NCBI RefSeq assembly: GCF_014698845.1
Contig: NZ_JACJTV010000004.1
Span: 244,079-308,078 of the forward strand
DNA from: Coleofasciculus sp. FACHB-1120
GTDB taxonomy: Bacteria > Cyanobacteriota > Cyanobacteriia > Cyanobacteriales > FACHB-T130
Direction: 5' to 3'
Length of the DNA: 64,000 nt
How positions within the stretch are numbered: the first letter of the stretch is position 1; the number at the start of each line of letters is the position of its first letter. The notes beneath the pieces were generated by a model. That model ran no database searches. It saw nothing but the letters and a program-made list of their open reading frames with translations, and was not told the origin of the DNA. Below are positions 51,832-61,547 of the stretch, one piece after another. Position numbers and translations under genes: made by a program.

Positions 51832-53022
51832 TCAGCACTTTGCCTCAGGCTGAACGTGAGGGGGTGTCAGGAAACCCAGCACCACTTGCACAGCAGAAGC
51901 TAAAGCTACCAAACTAACGACTGTAATCGGTGACAAAGCCGCACCCGCGATCGCAATCACCAGAATAAAAGCCGCAGAACCCAAACGATAAGCGGCTAAA
52001 ATCTTACGATGTCGCTTTGTCCCTAAAGTACAGGTAATCAGGTGAATCACCGCCAAGGCTGTCAAGCAAATCGCTACAGCACCGCAGATTAGCCATCGTT
52101 CGTTACTAGGTAATGCTCCTGCCGTTTTGCTGGACACGACAATATGTTCCACACCCACACCAGCAGCAGCAATGCCAATGGCGAGGGGTAAATGGGAATA
52201 GAGCCAGATTAAACCAATTTTCATATTGCCAAGTCCCATCGCCCGTAGGGGTGAGCCATCCACGCTGTCAAAATAAATCCACCACAGGCTAAAAGCAACT
52301 ATCATCCCCAACACAGCCACACTGGCAGATGCAAAACCCCATTGCAGCTGAGAAACGCCTTTGACTACGGCAATCACCGCCTCACCCAATACGATAATCG
52401 TAAATAAGCCTAAACGTTCTGGGATGTGTGAAAAGCTTGGTGGCGCTTTGGCAACCAACTTTCCAGCTGTAAGAGGTGTGCCAAAGTCGATAATCAACCC
52501 CAATCCCCAAAGCCAAAAACGCCCAGGAATGGGTACAAAAATTGAGATTAGCCAGATGGCGGCGGCAATGCCAAAGCCTGTCGCGTACCAAGTTGTTAAC
52601 TTACGCGCTGCTACTACAAAGTATCCAGCGCTCAGATACTGGAAAATTAAAATACACCGAACACTTACATAGGAAAGGACGAAGCCGTCAGAAGTTTTTC
52701 CTAAGCCGTAATGCACGTTTACTGCTAGCACTGCGATCGCAATCATTTGCAGTAATGTCAGCAGTCGGTGTCCTAAGTCGTCGGTATCGAACCGAGTTGC
52801 GTAAAAAGTCGCCCCAACCCAAGACCACCAAATCGGCACAAACAGCAGCATATAACCCAGGAAACCCTCCAGGGAGACGTGTTCGTTGAGATTATGCGCC
52901 ACTTCCGCGATCGCTGCCACAAATACCAAGTCATAAAAGAGTTCTAACCAAGTCGCGCGGCGTTCTTTTTCGTTCTCTTCAGGCGTCCGCAGGCGGGGAG
53001 GTTGCCACAAAGTTTTAATCAT
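51832..53022 (-). CDS. Low temperature requirement protein A (LtrA) family
   Basis: The 396-residue protein has about eleven TM segments. The family marks are near the N-terminus: RRATWLELFYDLVFVAAIAE, VPIWWSWVGATFYATRFDTDD and later RLGLFTIIVLGEAVIAVVKG and SLWWIYFDSVDGSPLR. LtrA was found in Listeria as needed for growth at low temperature; the mechanism is unknown and most bacterial homologues are uncharacterised. The gene lies between two copies of a ~150-bp repeat, so it may have been moved or could be lost by recombination between them. No obvious operon. Confidence 0.9.
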   Translation of the reverse strand: MIKTLWQPPRLRTPEENEKERRATWLELFYDLVFVAAIAEVAHNLNEHVSLEGFLGYMLLFVPIWWSWVGATFYATRFDTDDLGHRLLTLLQMIAIAVLAVNVHYGLGKTSDGFVLSYVSVRCILIFQYLSAGYFVVAARKLTTWYATGFGIAAAIWLISIFVPIPGRFWLWGLGLIIDFGTPLTAGKLVAKAPPSFSHIPERLGLFTIIVLGEAVIAVVKGVSQLQWGFASASVAVLGMIVAFSLWWIYFDSVDGSPLRAMGLGNMKIGLIWLYSHLPLAIGIAAAGVGVEHIVVSSKTAGALPSNERWLICGAVAICLTALAVIHLITCTLGTKRHRKILAAYRLGSAAFILVIAIAGAALSPITVVSLVALASAVQVVLGFLTPPHVQPEAKC

Positions 53023-53082
53023 CTTGCACTCTCTAATTTCCGAGAGGATTATGCAGATAATATCCCATAGAAAATTGAATCT

Positions 53083-53230
53083 TTCTCGAAGCGATTGCCC
53101 GCAACGCCAACTTCCTTCTCTTCTGCGGTTCCTTCTTCATCCCTCTGAACAGAGGAAAATAGAAACTCTTTGGTGTATTGGATGTTGGAATCTTCGCGAT
53201 CGCCAGCAGTGGATAAAATGAGCGATCGCC
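53083..53230 (+). repeat. ~150-bp imperfect direct repeat, copy 2
   Basis: Partner of 51640-51790; see there. It lies in the 264-bp gap between ltrA and rtcB and is not part of a gene. Confidence 0.75.
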
Positions 53231-53286
53231 TTACTGTATAGCAGTTATCCAACACTGCGATCGCTCGAATGCCACAGTATTCTTTC

Positions 53287-54726
53287 CTACACCTTAAAAG
53301 TCAATACAGGTTTCATCTTTGCCACTACGCTAACCATTTTTTCTTCAACTTGGGCATCAATTACAGGCACAATTGGCTTATAAGCTGCCGGTGCTTCTTC
53401 GATTCTGCGTTCTTCGCGCAAAGTGATGCAGTCTACTCCCGTTAAACCCAAAGTTGCTTCAGTTTGGTCTGCACCTTGGCGGGTGAGATCGAAACGCGAC
53501 CGCATCCTTCCCGCACCATGAGAAGCAGAACTTAAAAATTTTGAGTTTCCTTTGCCAATCAGCAAGTAAGACGCAGCACCCATCGAACCGGGAATAATCA
53601 CAGGTTGTCCGGGATGCGCGGGACAAGCACCCTTACGAGTCACCCATCCAGCACCTTCTTTTAGGGTGATATTATGTGGCAAGTCGTAGACTAGGGGAGC
53701 CTCGACCTTACCGTAAACTTCCCGCAGGCGCAGGCGCAACAGTTCCGCCAACAGCAACCGATTAATAAAGGCATAATTAGCAGCAGTCGCCTCAGCTTGC
53801 AAGTAACTGGTGACAAGTTCGGGATTTGCGGCAACTGAGAGGGGAAAAAGAGCAGATTCAGGGTATTTTACACCTTTAGCCCATGCTGATTTAGCGCGAT
53901 CGCGCCACATTCCCCCAATATACTTCCCCACGTTGCGCGAACCTGAGTGAATCATAAACGCCAGTTGTCCTTCTCGGACACCCTAGGCGTAAGCTGTCGC
54001 TTTGTCCTCTACCCGTTCCACCACCTGAATTTCAACAAAATGGTTCCCGCCGCCGATGGTCGCTAGTCCACCATCCCGCACTAACCCGTCTTCTGGAATC
54101 AGTTCTAGGGGTGCAAACTTGACATCCGCGTTCATGGAACCGCCTAAGTAGACGCGATCGCATTCCGCCGCCAATTGGTCTAAGTCAGACTTGACAATAC
54201 TACCCGTAGGGGAGTCTAGCATTGCATCCAACCAGCCGGGAATCCCATACTGGAACAAGGCGCGAGCAGTTTTGGCTGTCATGGTGACATCGCGAGTTCC
54301 GAAGAAATAATCGCCTTTCATCAATTCCACGAAGCGATCTCGCTTTGCTAAAAATTCCTCAAGCGATAAGTCTACAACGTGCGATCGCATCCCGCAGTTG
54401 ATATCCGAACCGACAGCAGCAGGGATCAGCATCCCTTGGGTTTCCAAAATTGAGCCAATCGCAACCCCAGCATCACCAGGATGAAAGTCAGGCGTAGCAC
54501 AGCACTTGCAAACATGACCGCTGCTAGGATGGCGCACATTGGCTAGATTTGCTAGTTGCTTAAGCGCCTTAGCTTCTACGGGGAAATCTTCGGGAAGCAG
54601 GACTTCTGCGGCTGGTGCGTCGAGAGAATTATTTAGGCGAACAGAGTAAGTTCTATTTTCGTAACTTACCTCAAGCCCCTCACGAGCCAAAGCCCGGAGG
54701 AGTCTATTCATATTTTTTGGCTGCAT
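53287..54726 (-). pseudogene. rtcB: RNA-splicing ligase RtcB with an in-frame TAG codon
   Basis: RtcB joins RNA 2',3'-cyclic phosphate or 3'-phosphate ends to 5'-OH ends with GTP and Mn. One continuous frame of 480 codons covers the whole protein but has a single TAG at 53985-53983 (codon 248). Before it: HPGDAGVAIGS, DINCGMRSHVV (metal-binding Cys) and GGGNHFVEIQVVERV. After it: GQLAFMIHSGSRNVGK, WVTRKGACPAHPGQPVIIPG and SASHGAGRMRSR with the guanylylated His. All catalytic residues are present on one side or the other. The TAG sits where homologues tend to have an aromatic residue. So this is a very young nonsense mutation, a sequencing error, or a case of readthrough. An internal ATG at 53955 could make the second half separately, but that alone would lack the metal site. 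Confidence 0.88.
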
Positions 54727-55060
54727 GAATAAGTTCCTTTACGGGTCACACTGTGACCCCAATTTTGTGAAGAGTTTAGGAGACTTCGGTTCAGCAGCCG
54801 CAGTCTGGATGCAAAGAAGTTGAAGGCAACATCCTTACCGTAATCTCAAACTTCCACAAAATTTGTAATTAGTCAAGGTGCAGATAACTCTTTTTCGTAA
54901 ACAGATATTTTGTTGTCCATGATAGCCGGGTCAAAAAGTCGCGCGACCGCCACCGGATACTACTACTCTTAAGGGAGTAAAACCCGCTCCAGTTCTAGGT
55001 CTCAGGTCTTTTGATGGGAGTCTAAAATAGAAGTAAGGGACAAAATAAACATTCTTCTAA
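54727..55060. other. Divergent region between rtcB and the RemA-like gene
   Basis: It holds the palindrome above and promoters for both genes. No RNA gene or other frame is seen. Confidence 0.5.
54743..54759. promoter_or_regulatory. Palindrome upstream of rtcB
   Basis: gggtcaca c tgtgaccc is a perfect 8-bp-arm palindrome 17-33 bp before the rtcB start, just upstream of its AAGGAA ribosome-binding site. It could be an operator or a leader hairpin. No known regulator is assigned. Confidence 0.5.
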
Positions 55061-55417
55061 ATGAAACTACAATCATCGGTTTTAGTCCATCTAGGATTCG
55101 GAAAATACGTGCGCTCCGACCAGGTAACTGCCATCATCCCCATTGAGGAAGAACGTGGGCCAGGGCGGCGAACCTTCGTTCATCTACAGGGGGAAGCTGA
55201 CCCGGTCGTTGCCTCGCGGGCTGAAGACACCATCATTCGTGACTTGGTGCAAGAACCGCGTGAAGTCACCCAAGCGCGTCAACAGCAAGAAATTCTCCAA
55301 GATTTATTGGTGGATTTGGGCAACGTTAACTCAACGGTGCGTCGCATTAGCCGTGATGAAGGCGGTCTGGATATGGAACTGTTGGAACGGCGCATCCGCC
55401 AAGTTTTAGAGAATTAA
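55061..55417 (+). CDS. Small protein with RemA/DUF370-like N-terminus
   Basis: The 118-residue protein begins LVHLGFGKYVRSDQVTAIIP, like RemA of Bacillus (a DNA-binding activator of matrix genes with a G-F-G-N-Y-V motif), and continues GRRTFVHLQGEADPVVASRA. The C-terminal half is helical (TQARQQQEILQDLLVDLGNV). The resemblance to RemA covers only about 25 residues and may be superficial; conserved in cyanobacteria as far as I recall. No Shine-Dalgarno is seen. The SPL gene follows 70 bp downstream and could be in the same transcript. Confidence 0.6.
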   Translation: MKLQSSVLVHLGFGKYVRSDQVTAIIPIEEERGPGRRTFVHLQGEADPVVASRAEDTIIRDLVQEPREVTQARQQQEILQDLLVDLGNVNSTVRRISRDEGGLDMELLERRIRQVLEN

Positions 55418-55487
55418 GGCGGTCAGGGGCGATCGCGATCGCCCCTTACTTAAGCTCCAAGTTGATCAATCCGGAGAACCTGACAGT

Positions 55488-56567
55488 ATGCACGCGATCG
55501 CAGACAACATTTCCTCACCCGAAGCGCCATCCACCCGTTTGTGGATGCCGGAGCGAGTTTTATTCACACCCGCGGCTTTAGATGAGCCTTACGGTCAGCA
55601 GATACTTTCTCGCGTCCAGGCGCTGAACTTACCTATCGAAGAGTTGCCGCGAAACCGCCTCACTGGTTTGCGTGGCGAGAGCGATTGCGATACCTACAAC
55701 ATCGCCAAGCGTACCCTTGCCGTCGTCACTGCACCGCCTAGTTCCTTCAAACTCAGCCCCATCCCTCCATCGGCTGACTGGCAATTTCACATTGCTGAAG
55801 GCTGTCCCGCACACTGTCAATACTGTTATTTAGCAGGTAGTTTATCAGGGCCACCCGTGATTCGCGTCTTTGCGAACTTGCCCCAGATATTGGAGAATCT
55901 GGCAGCTTACGAAGGACAAAGTGACGCCACAAGTTTTGAGGTTAGCTGCTACACTGACCCCCTGGGTATCGAGCATTTAACCGGCAGCCTCGCTGAATGT
56001 ATCCGCTACTTTGGGACGCGGACGAACGGATATCTGCGTTGGGTTTCTAAGTTCGATGCGGTGGATGAATTACTCGACTTGCCCCACAATGGTCACACCC
56101 GTTGTCGAATCAGTGTGAACGCCGATCCGGTGTCTCGTCGGTTTGAAGGCGGTACAGCGTCGGTAGCTTCCCGGCTTCAAGCTTTGCGGCGGTTAGCTTT
56201 ACCTCGATCTTCTGGCGGTGGCGAGTATCCAGTGGGTTTAGTGATTGCGCCGATTATGCCTATCGAGGATTGGGAGACACATTACACTCGTTTGCTTGAC
56301 TCGATTAGCGAAGCACTCGATTTTGATTGTGACTTGACGTTCGAGTTGATTTCCCATCGCTTCACCCCTGGATCAAAAGAGGTTTTGCAAACTTGGTATC
56401 CCCAATCAAAGCTGGACATGGATGAAGAAACACGCACTGTTAAGCGTAACAAGTTTGGTGGCACCAAGTATGTTTATGACACTGACACGATGAAGACGCT
56501 ACGGCGCTTTTTTGAGGGTGAGATTACTAAGCGCTTTCCCCAAGGTCGCATTCTCTACTGGACTTAA
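55488..56567 (+). CDS. Spore photoproduct lyase (SPL) family radical SAM protein
   Basis: The 359-residue protein has the radical SAM motif CPAHCQYCYLAG with C106, C110 and C113 (CX3CX2C), then the SPL-like VSCYTDPLGIEHLTGSLAEC, LRWVSKFDAVDELL, CRISVNADPVSRRFEGGT and the C-terminal FELISHRFTPGSK and RNKFGGTKYVYD. SPL in Bacillus reverses the 5-thyminyl-5,6-dihydrothymine photoproduct; cyanobacteria do not make spores of that type, so this homologue may repair UV damage or another thymine lesion. The catalytic radical-relay Cys of SPL (C141 in Bacillus) would be expected near SCYTDP (C about 154). Complete. Confidence 0.9.
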   Translation: MHAIADNISSPEAPSTRLWMPERVLFTPAALDEPYGQQILSRVQALNLPIEELPRNRLTGLRGESDCDTYNIAKRTLAVVTAPPSSFKLSPIPPSADWQFHIAEGCPAHCQYCYLAGSLSGPPVIRVFANLPQILENLAAYEGQSDATSFEVSCYTDPLGIEHLTGSLAECIRYFGTRTNGYLRWVSKFDAVDELLDLPHNGHTRCRISVNADPVSRRFEGGTASVASRLQALRRLALPRSSGGGEYPVGLVIAPIMPIEDWETHYTRLLDSISEALDFDCDLTFELISHRFTPGSKEVLQTWYPQSKLDMDEETRTVKRNKFGGTKYVYDTDTMKTLRRFFEGEITKRFPQGRILYWT

Positions 56568-57074
56568 GATTTCTAGCTAAATCTAATCTTATTCGCTGAC
56601 CAAAATTACAGGTCAGCTTTTTTTATATTTTGAGCAAGTTTGCAAGGATTGAGGATGCGATCGCATTCCTTGACATGACACCCTCCTTGGCTAGCTCCCG
56701 GAACGCTTAACCATGATGCTTGGCTTCACTTCCTTGAAATCGGCACGATCTAAATTATCTGTTTTATTTTATTTGTTTATTTATTTATCGTTTCCATGCC
56801 GGGGAAATCCACAATTCATTTGTTTAGGCTGTAAACCTTGCTGTGCATACTTTTCGCCTTTCTTAGCCAACTGAGAATTCCGGTTGATCTAGAACCCTTA
56901 TTCAACCTTGAGAGGTACAACCACAGACTGACTACCGGCTGCCAGATGTACTCCTTTAGCCCGGTGTAAGTCTTTTCCTTGGCTTGTTAAATAGGTACTA
57001 GATGAGAATGACTTGCAACAAAATAGCGTGAGGTCGTTTAAATTCAAAAGATTAATACAAAGGATCATCTGATT
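56568..57074. other. Intergenic region with terminator
   Basis: Apart from the terminator at 56595-56624, no gene is supported. A minus-strand frame that would reach into the next gene has no clear family; a short segment (LHRAKGVHLAAGSQSVVVPL) near 56900-57000 may be a remnant of an unknown protein. Confidence 0.5.
56595..56624 (+). terminator. Rho-independent terminator after the SPL gene
   Basis: A 7-bp stem gctgacc / ggtcagc with a 9-nt loop, followed by seven T. Confidence 0.88.
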
Positions 57075-58526
57075 ATGACTGACAATAAGCAACCCATCAA
57101 TAAGCAAGACGAAAATACAAATACCGAAAATCAGCAACCTGAAACTAATTCCTCAGGTACAGGTATCGGTGCTGGAATAGCTGGCGCAGCAGCGGGTACT
57201 GTACTTGGTGGTCGAGTCGGAGGAATCGTTGGTGCAGTAGCGGGTGCAGTAGCTGGCGCTTTAGCTGGTAGAGGTACAGCCGAGACGGTTCATAATACCG
57301 CAGAAGGTATTGTGGACGCAGTAAAAGGTGTCGCTGAAAATGTGAACCACACCGTAGAAGATATAGGCGGTAGCGTAAAACAGACTGCTCAGGAGGTCAA
57401 GCCTTCTGTAATTGGTGCAGTAGACGCGGTTAAAGAGACAGTTCAGGAGTCAAAGCCTTCTGTCGTCAGCACAATAGACGCAGTGAAGGAAACAGTTCAG
57501 GAGTCAAAGCCTTCTGTCGTCAGCACAGTAGACGCAGTGAAGGAGACAGTTCAAGAGTCTAAGCCTTCTGTAGTAGACGCTGTAAAGAGTGCTTCTGAGG
57601 AAGCCAAGCCAGCAGTCAGAAGCGTAGCAAACGCTGTGAAAGATACCGTTAATGATGTGAAGCCAGCGGTCAAAGATGCAGCCAACTCCTTCAAGGATGC
57701 ATCTCGCAATGTCGGAGACTCTGTTAAGGGTGCGTCTGAGGATGTGAAACCAGCGATAAAAGATGCAGCTAACTCCTTTAAGGATGCAACGCATAATGTT
57801 GCAGACTCCGTTAAAGGTGCATCTGAGGATGTGAAGCCAGCGGTAAAAGATGCAGCTAACTCCGTCAAGGATGCAACGCATAATGTTGCAGACTCCGTTA
57901 AAGGTGCATCTGAGGATGTGAAGCCAGCGGTAAAAGATGCAGCTAACTCCGTCAAGGGTGCAACTCAGGATGTCAAGTCCTCCGTACAATCATCTGCAAA
58001 AGATGCAGCTAACTCAGTTAAGGGTGCAACTCAGGATGCCAAGTCATCTGTAAAAGGTGCAGCTAATAATGTTAAGACTGCTGCTGAAGATGCCAAGTCA
58101 ACTAATCATCAGAACATCACACCGTCTGATAATCAGAACGTCAAGCTATACGAAGAGCAGCTGATTGCAGGAAAAGCTCAAGTTAAAACTGGAGAAATCG
58201 GTATTGGCAAGCGTGTTGAAACCAAGACCGCTAACGTTTCAATCCCAGTAGAAAAAGAACGAGTTGTGATTGAGCGCACTAACCCTGTAGACGCTGGAAC
58301 GCCAGTATCTCCAAGTCAAGTGGATTTCCAGAATCAGGAAGTTGCTCGGATGGAAGTTCATGAAGAAAGAGCTTACCTGGATAAGCAAGCTTTCGTGCAT
58401 GAAGAAGTTAACATTCACAAAGAAGTGGATCGCGATACAGTTGAACTTCAAGATAAAGTTCGTCGCGAGAAGTTAGACGTTGATGCTCAAGGTCGTACTA
58501 TCGTTGATAAAACCAACAAAGTGTAA
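57075..58526 (+). CDS. LEA-like repeat protein with YsnF/AvaK (DUF2382) domain
   Basis: The 483-residue protein begins with a polar tail, then a Gly/Ala-rich segment (GIGAGIAGAAAGTVLGGRVG) resembling glycine-zipper membrane helices. Residues ~75-345 are long helical repeats: VDAVKETVQESKPSVV (three copies), then KGASEDVKPAVKDAANSVKD with THNVADSV (about three copies with a 29-residue period) and shorter NSVKGATQD units. This resembles LEA group 3 / apolipoprotein-like amphipathic helices linked to desiccation tolerance. Residues ~360-483 are the YsnF/AvaK domain (DUF2382): VKLYEEQLIAGKAQVKTGEI, RVVIERTNPVDAGTP, ARMEVHEERAYLDK. AvaK was named as an akinete marker in Anabaena. AGGA precedes the start. 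Confidence 0.88.
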   Translation: MTDNKQPINKQDENTNTENQQPETNSSGTGIGAGIAGAAAGTVLGGRVGGIVGAVAGAVAGALAGRGTAETVHNTAEGIVDAVKGVAENVNHTVEDIGGSVKQTAQEVKPSVIGAVDAVKETVQESKPSVVSTIDAVKETVQESKPSVVSTVDAVKETVQESKPSVVDAVKSASEEAKPAVRSVANAVKDTVNDVKPAVKDAANSFKDASRNVGDSVKGASEDVKPAIKDAANSFKDATHNVADSVKGASEDVKPAVKDAANSVKDATHNVADSVKGASEDVKPAVKDAANSVKGATQDVKSSVQSSAKDAANSVKGATQDAKSSVKGAANNVKTAAEDAKSTNHQNITPSDNQNVKLYEEQLIAGKAQVKTGEIGIGKRVETKTANVSIPVEKERVVIERTNPVDAGTPVSPSQVDFQNQEVARMEVHEERAYLDKQAFVHEEVNIHKEVDRDTVELQDKVRREKLDVDAQGRTIVDKTNKV

Positions 58527-58764
58527 AAACTTGAGTCTAGCTGATAAAAGCTTGCACTGAGAAGGTTTAGTTTAGGGTGGGTCATCACGATCCGCTCTTT
58601 CCTGTAAAATCCTTTTTCGCCAAGTTTTGAGCTAACAAAAATAGCAATTTCCTGCTTCTAGGAACTGCGAACAACTTTTTTGATGGATGCGATCGCGTTT
58701 CCCAGCACTACGTTATCGCGCTACTTTTTTCAAACTTTTACTACTTCTTCCATCACTTCTTGTA

Positions 58765-59328
58765 TCAAAAGAATTTAGATAACAAGCAACTAAAATTAGG
58801 CAATAAAGGTGAACTTATTTCATCATTGCTAAACAGCGTTACTATTAATTGCAACGCTGAGTTACTACGACGATAAACTTCTATTTTTTGCAAGCGCCAA
58901 TCAACAATCCAGTATTCTTGTACTCCTCGCACTGAGTATAATTTAAGTTTAGCTTCTCTATCTCGGCGTTCATTTTGCACTCCCGAAGATAATACCTCTA
59001 CAACTAACTCTGGTGCGCCTGTCAGGTGTCCTGAATCATCTACCAGAGCAGCTAATTTTTCTTTACTAATCCAAATCACATCCGGCTCTACATTATCAGC
59101 TTCCGTGAAAATAATGCCCGGATTAATAAATGCCTCCCCCAGTCCAGTGTCTTCTGACCAAGCTTGTAACTTTCGGTACATGTTGCCACAAGTGCGTTGA
59201 TGGCTCAAATGGGGGGATCTAGACATAAACAACTCTCCATCAATAATCTCGTAGCGCGTACCGTTCTCTGGCAATAGCTCCAAATCTGCGGTAGTCCAGC
59301 GTACCCCTTGATTTACTGTTTGACTCAT
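58765..59328 (-). CDS. Uma2-family (DUF820) putative endonuclease
   Basis: The 187-residue protein has a PD-(D/E)XK-like core: TRYEIIDGELF (Glu), then NVEPDVIWI (Asp), then PELVVEVLSSG (Glu) with the Lys in REAKLKLY, and GVQEYWIVDW. This restriction-endonuclease-like family is very numerous in cyanobacteria; members are often found near mobile elements and their target is unknown. No partner gene is seen. The start ATG 59328 gives the usual MSQTVNQGVRWTTADLELLP. The gene is divergent from the EF-G gene. Confidence 0.92.
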   Translation of the reverse strand: MSQTVNQGVRWTTADLELLPENGTRYEIIDGELFMSRSPHLSHQRTCGNMYRKLQAWSEDTGLGEAFINPGIIFTEADNVEPDVIWISKEKLAALVDDSGHLTGAPELVVEVLSSGVQNERRDREAKLKLYSVRGVQEYWIVDWRLQKIEVYRRSNSALQLIVTLFSNDEISSPLLPNFSCLLSKFF

Positions 59329-59477
59329 AAAAGCAATCCTTGTGAGTAGCTATATATTCTAGATTAGCTGCACTTCCCACACCCTTGACACTTGTGTAGT
59401 ACGTTTTGTAGCATAAATATTGCCGCACAAGTGGCAAATGTCTTTTCATGGCTCTGGTAAGGCAGAGTATTTGTCCT

Positions 59478-61547
59478 ATGATTCCCCGAACGCGCATCCG
59501 TAATATTGGCATTTCCGCTCACATCGACTCTGGTAAAACCACCCTCAGTGAGCGGATTCTGTACTACACGGGCAAAATTTACAAGATTGGCGAAGTTCGG
59601 GGAGGTAGCGATCGCGCTACGTTGGACTACATGGAGTTGGAGCAACAAAAAGGCATTACTATTACTTCCGCAGCGACAACTTGTGTATGGAATGATACGC
59701 AGATTAACCTGATCGATACTCCGGGACACGTAGACTTCACAATTGAAGTGGAGCGTGCATTACGGGTTCTTGATGGTGCGATTATGGTGCTGTGCGCTGT
59801 TGCTGGTGTGCAATCGCAATCTATCACCGTAGATAGGCAGATGAAGCGCTACCGAGTGCCGCGTATTGCCTTCATTAATAAGATGGATCGGGCGGGTGCA
59901 AATCCTTTCCGAGTCGTGCGATCGCTGCGAGAAAAACTAGGTTTAAACCCGGTACTGCTTCAGTATCCTATTGGCAGCGAGGATAAGTTTGAAGGCGTCA
60001 TTGATTTGATTGAAATGACAGCAAACTATTTTGCTGGAGAAAAAGGCGAAATTCGCGTTATTGAGTCGATTCCCGAACACTTACGCGAGGAGGCAAAAGA
60101 AGCACGAGAAAAGATGCTCGATCAACTCTCTATGTTCTCCGAACCGATGATGGAGATGCTACTTGAGAGCGAAGAAATTCCTAAAGAAATGATTTGGGAA
60201 GCCCTTCGTCGGGCAACTTTAAGCTTGCAATTAACTCCAGTTCTGATGGGTTCCGCCTTCAAAAATAAGGGGGTTCAGAACTTATTGGATGCTGTTGCTC
60301 TTTACTTGCCGTCCCCAGTGGATAGAGATGTGGTGAAAGCGATCGCGATTCCGACCAATGAGCCGATTCATGTCTATCCAGACACGGAAGTCGCACTCGT
60401 TGCCTTGGCTTTCAAAATCGCCAAAGATGAGTACGGACAACTGACTTATACCCGCATCTATTCCGGGACGCTGCGCGAGGGACAACGCATCTACAACACT
60501 CGCACCAACCAACGGGTGCTAGTGAGCCAAATTGTGCGGATGCACGCGAACAAACGCGAGGAGATCGAAAGTGCTGCCGCTGGGGACATTGTAGCTCTGC
60601 TGGGTGTAGACTGCGCTTCGGGCGATACGTTCTGCTCGGAAGGATCTCACCTCTCTTTGGAGGGGATATTTGTGCCAGAACCTGTGATGACGCTAGCGAT
60701 CGCGCCTAAGAAACGGGAAGATGCCGCTCAAATGTCAAAAGCGCTGAATCGCTTTACACGCGAAGATCCCACCTTCCGCGTCAGTATTGATCCGGAGTCC
60801 AAGGAAACCCTGATTTCGGGGATGGGCGAACTACATCTAGAAATCTACATCGAACGCATGAAGCGGGAATACAACGCAGAAGTGAACGTCGGTGCGCCAG
60901 CAGTCGCTTACCGCGAAACCGTTACCAAGTCGGCAACCTTCGACTACAGGCTCAAGAAGCAAGGCGGCGGTCCCGGTCAATATGCTCATGTTAGCGGTCG
61001 GATTGAACCCTGCGAAGAACCGTTTGCGTTCGAGAATCGGGTGGTTGGGGGTGCGATTCCCAGAGAATTCATCCCCGCTTGCGAGAAAGGTTTCCGCGAA
61101 GCGATCGCTAGCGGACATCTCATCGGTTATCCGATTGTTGGTGTCAAAGCGATACTAGAAGCGGGTTCTTACCATGCGATTGACTCTTCGGAAATGGCGT
61201 TCCGAACTGCGGCGAGTCTTGCACTCAAGCAAGCTTTTGCCAAAGCAACGCCAGTCATCCTCGAACCGATTATGCTCGTGGAAGTGGAGACACCGAACGA
61301 GTTTGTCGGGCGAGTGCAGGGCGATCTCTCGTCTCGTCGCGGCGTCCTGCTGGGTTCTGAGACGATGGAAAATTACGCCGTTATCCGTGCCGAAGTGCCG
61401 TTCGTGGAAATGTTTGGTTATTCCGCACAGTTGCGATCGCTTTCTTCCGGTCAAGCGAACTTCTCAATGGAGTTTGTCTCCAACAAGCCGGTACCTGCCA
61501 ATCTGCAACAGCAACTGATGGAAAACGCTGCCCATCTGCGCGGCTAA
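59478..61547 (+). CDS. Secondary elongation factor G, resembling mitochondrial EF-G1
   Basis: The protein has 689 residues from ATG 59478 ([20 protein letters not shown]); an ATG ten codons upstream (59448) is possible. GTPase motifs: G1 [10 protein letters not shown]2 [11 protein letters not shown]3 DTPGHVD, G4 NKMDRAG, G5 GSAFKNKG. It has the five-domain EF-G layout (domains [31 protein letters not shown]). It differs from the standard translation EF-G: G1 has Ser in place of Ala before GKTT, the switch-I stretch is [20 protein letters not shown], and [20 protein letters not shown] is close to mitochondrial EF-G1. It is thus probably a second EF-G alongside the housekeeping fusA, with a possible special role in translocation or recycling. 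No rpsL/rpsG/tuf neighbours, which also argues for a secondary copy. Confidence 0.9.
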   Translation: MIPRTRIRNIGISAHIDSGKTTLSERILYYTGKIYKIGEVRGGSDRATLDYMELEQQKGITITSAATTCVWNDTQINLIDTPGHVDFTIEVERALRVLDGAIMVLCAVAGVQSQSITVDRQMKRYRVPRIAFINKMDRAGANPFRVVRSLREKLGLNPVLLQYPIGSEDKFEGVIDLIEMTANYFAGEKGEIRVIESIPEHLREEAKEAREKMLDQLSMFSEPMMEMLLESEEIPKEMIWEALRRATLSLQLTPVLMGSAFKNKGVQNLLDAVALYLPSPVDRDVVKAIAIPTNEPIHVYPDTEVALVALAFKIAKDEYGQLTYTRIYSGTLREGQRIYNTRTNQRVLVSQIVRMHANKREEIESAAAGDIVALLGVDCASGDTFCSEGSHLSLEGIFVPEPVMTLAIAPKKREDAAQMSKALNRFTREDPTFRVSIDPESKETLISGMGELHLEIYIERMKREYNAEVNVGAPAVAYRETVTKSATFDYRLKKQGGGPGQYAHVSGRIEPCEEPFAFENRVVGGAIPREFIPACEKGFREAIASGHLIGYPIVGVKAILEAGSYHAIDSSEMAFRTAASLALKQAFAKATPVILEPIMLVEVETPNEFVGRVQGDLSSRRGVLLGSETMENYAVIRAEVPFVEMFGYSAQLRSLSSGQANFSMEFVSNKPVPANLQQQLMENAAHLRG

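Noticed and set aside
56898..57137. 79-codon minus-strand frame before the AvaK gene
   Set aside because: It overlaps the start of a well-supported gene. Only a short segment looks protein-like, and I cannot name a family.
57504..57989. Two long minus-strand frames across the AvaK/LEA gene
   Set aside because: Shadow frames of the repeat; Cys/Ile-rich or Ala/Thr-rich without motif.
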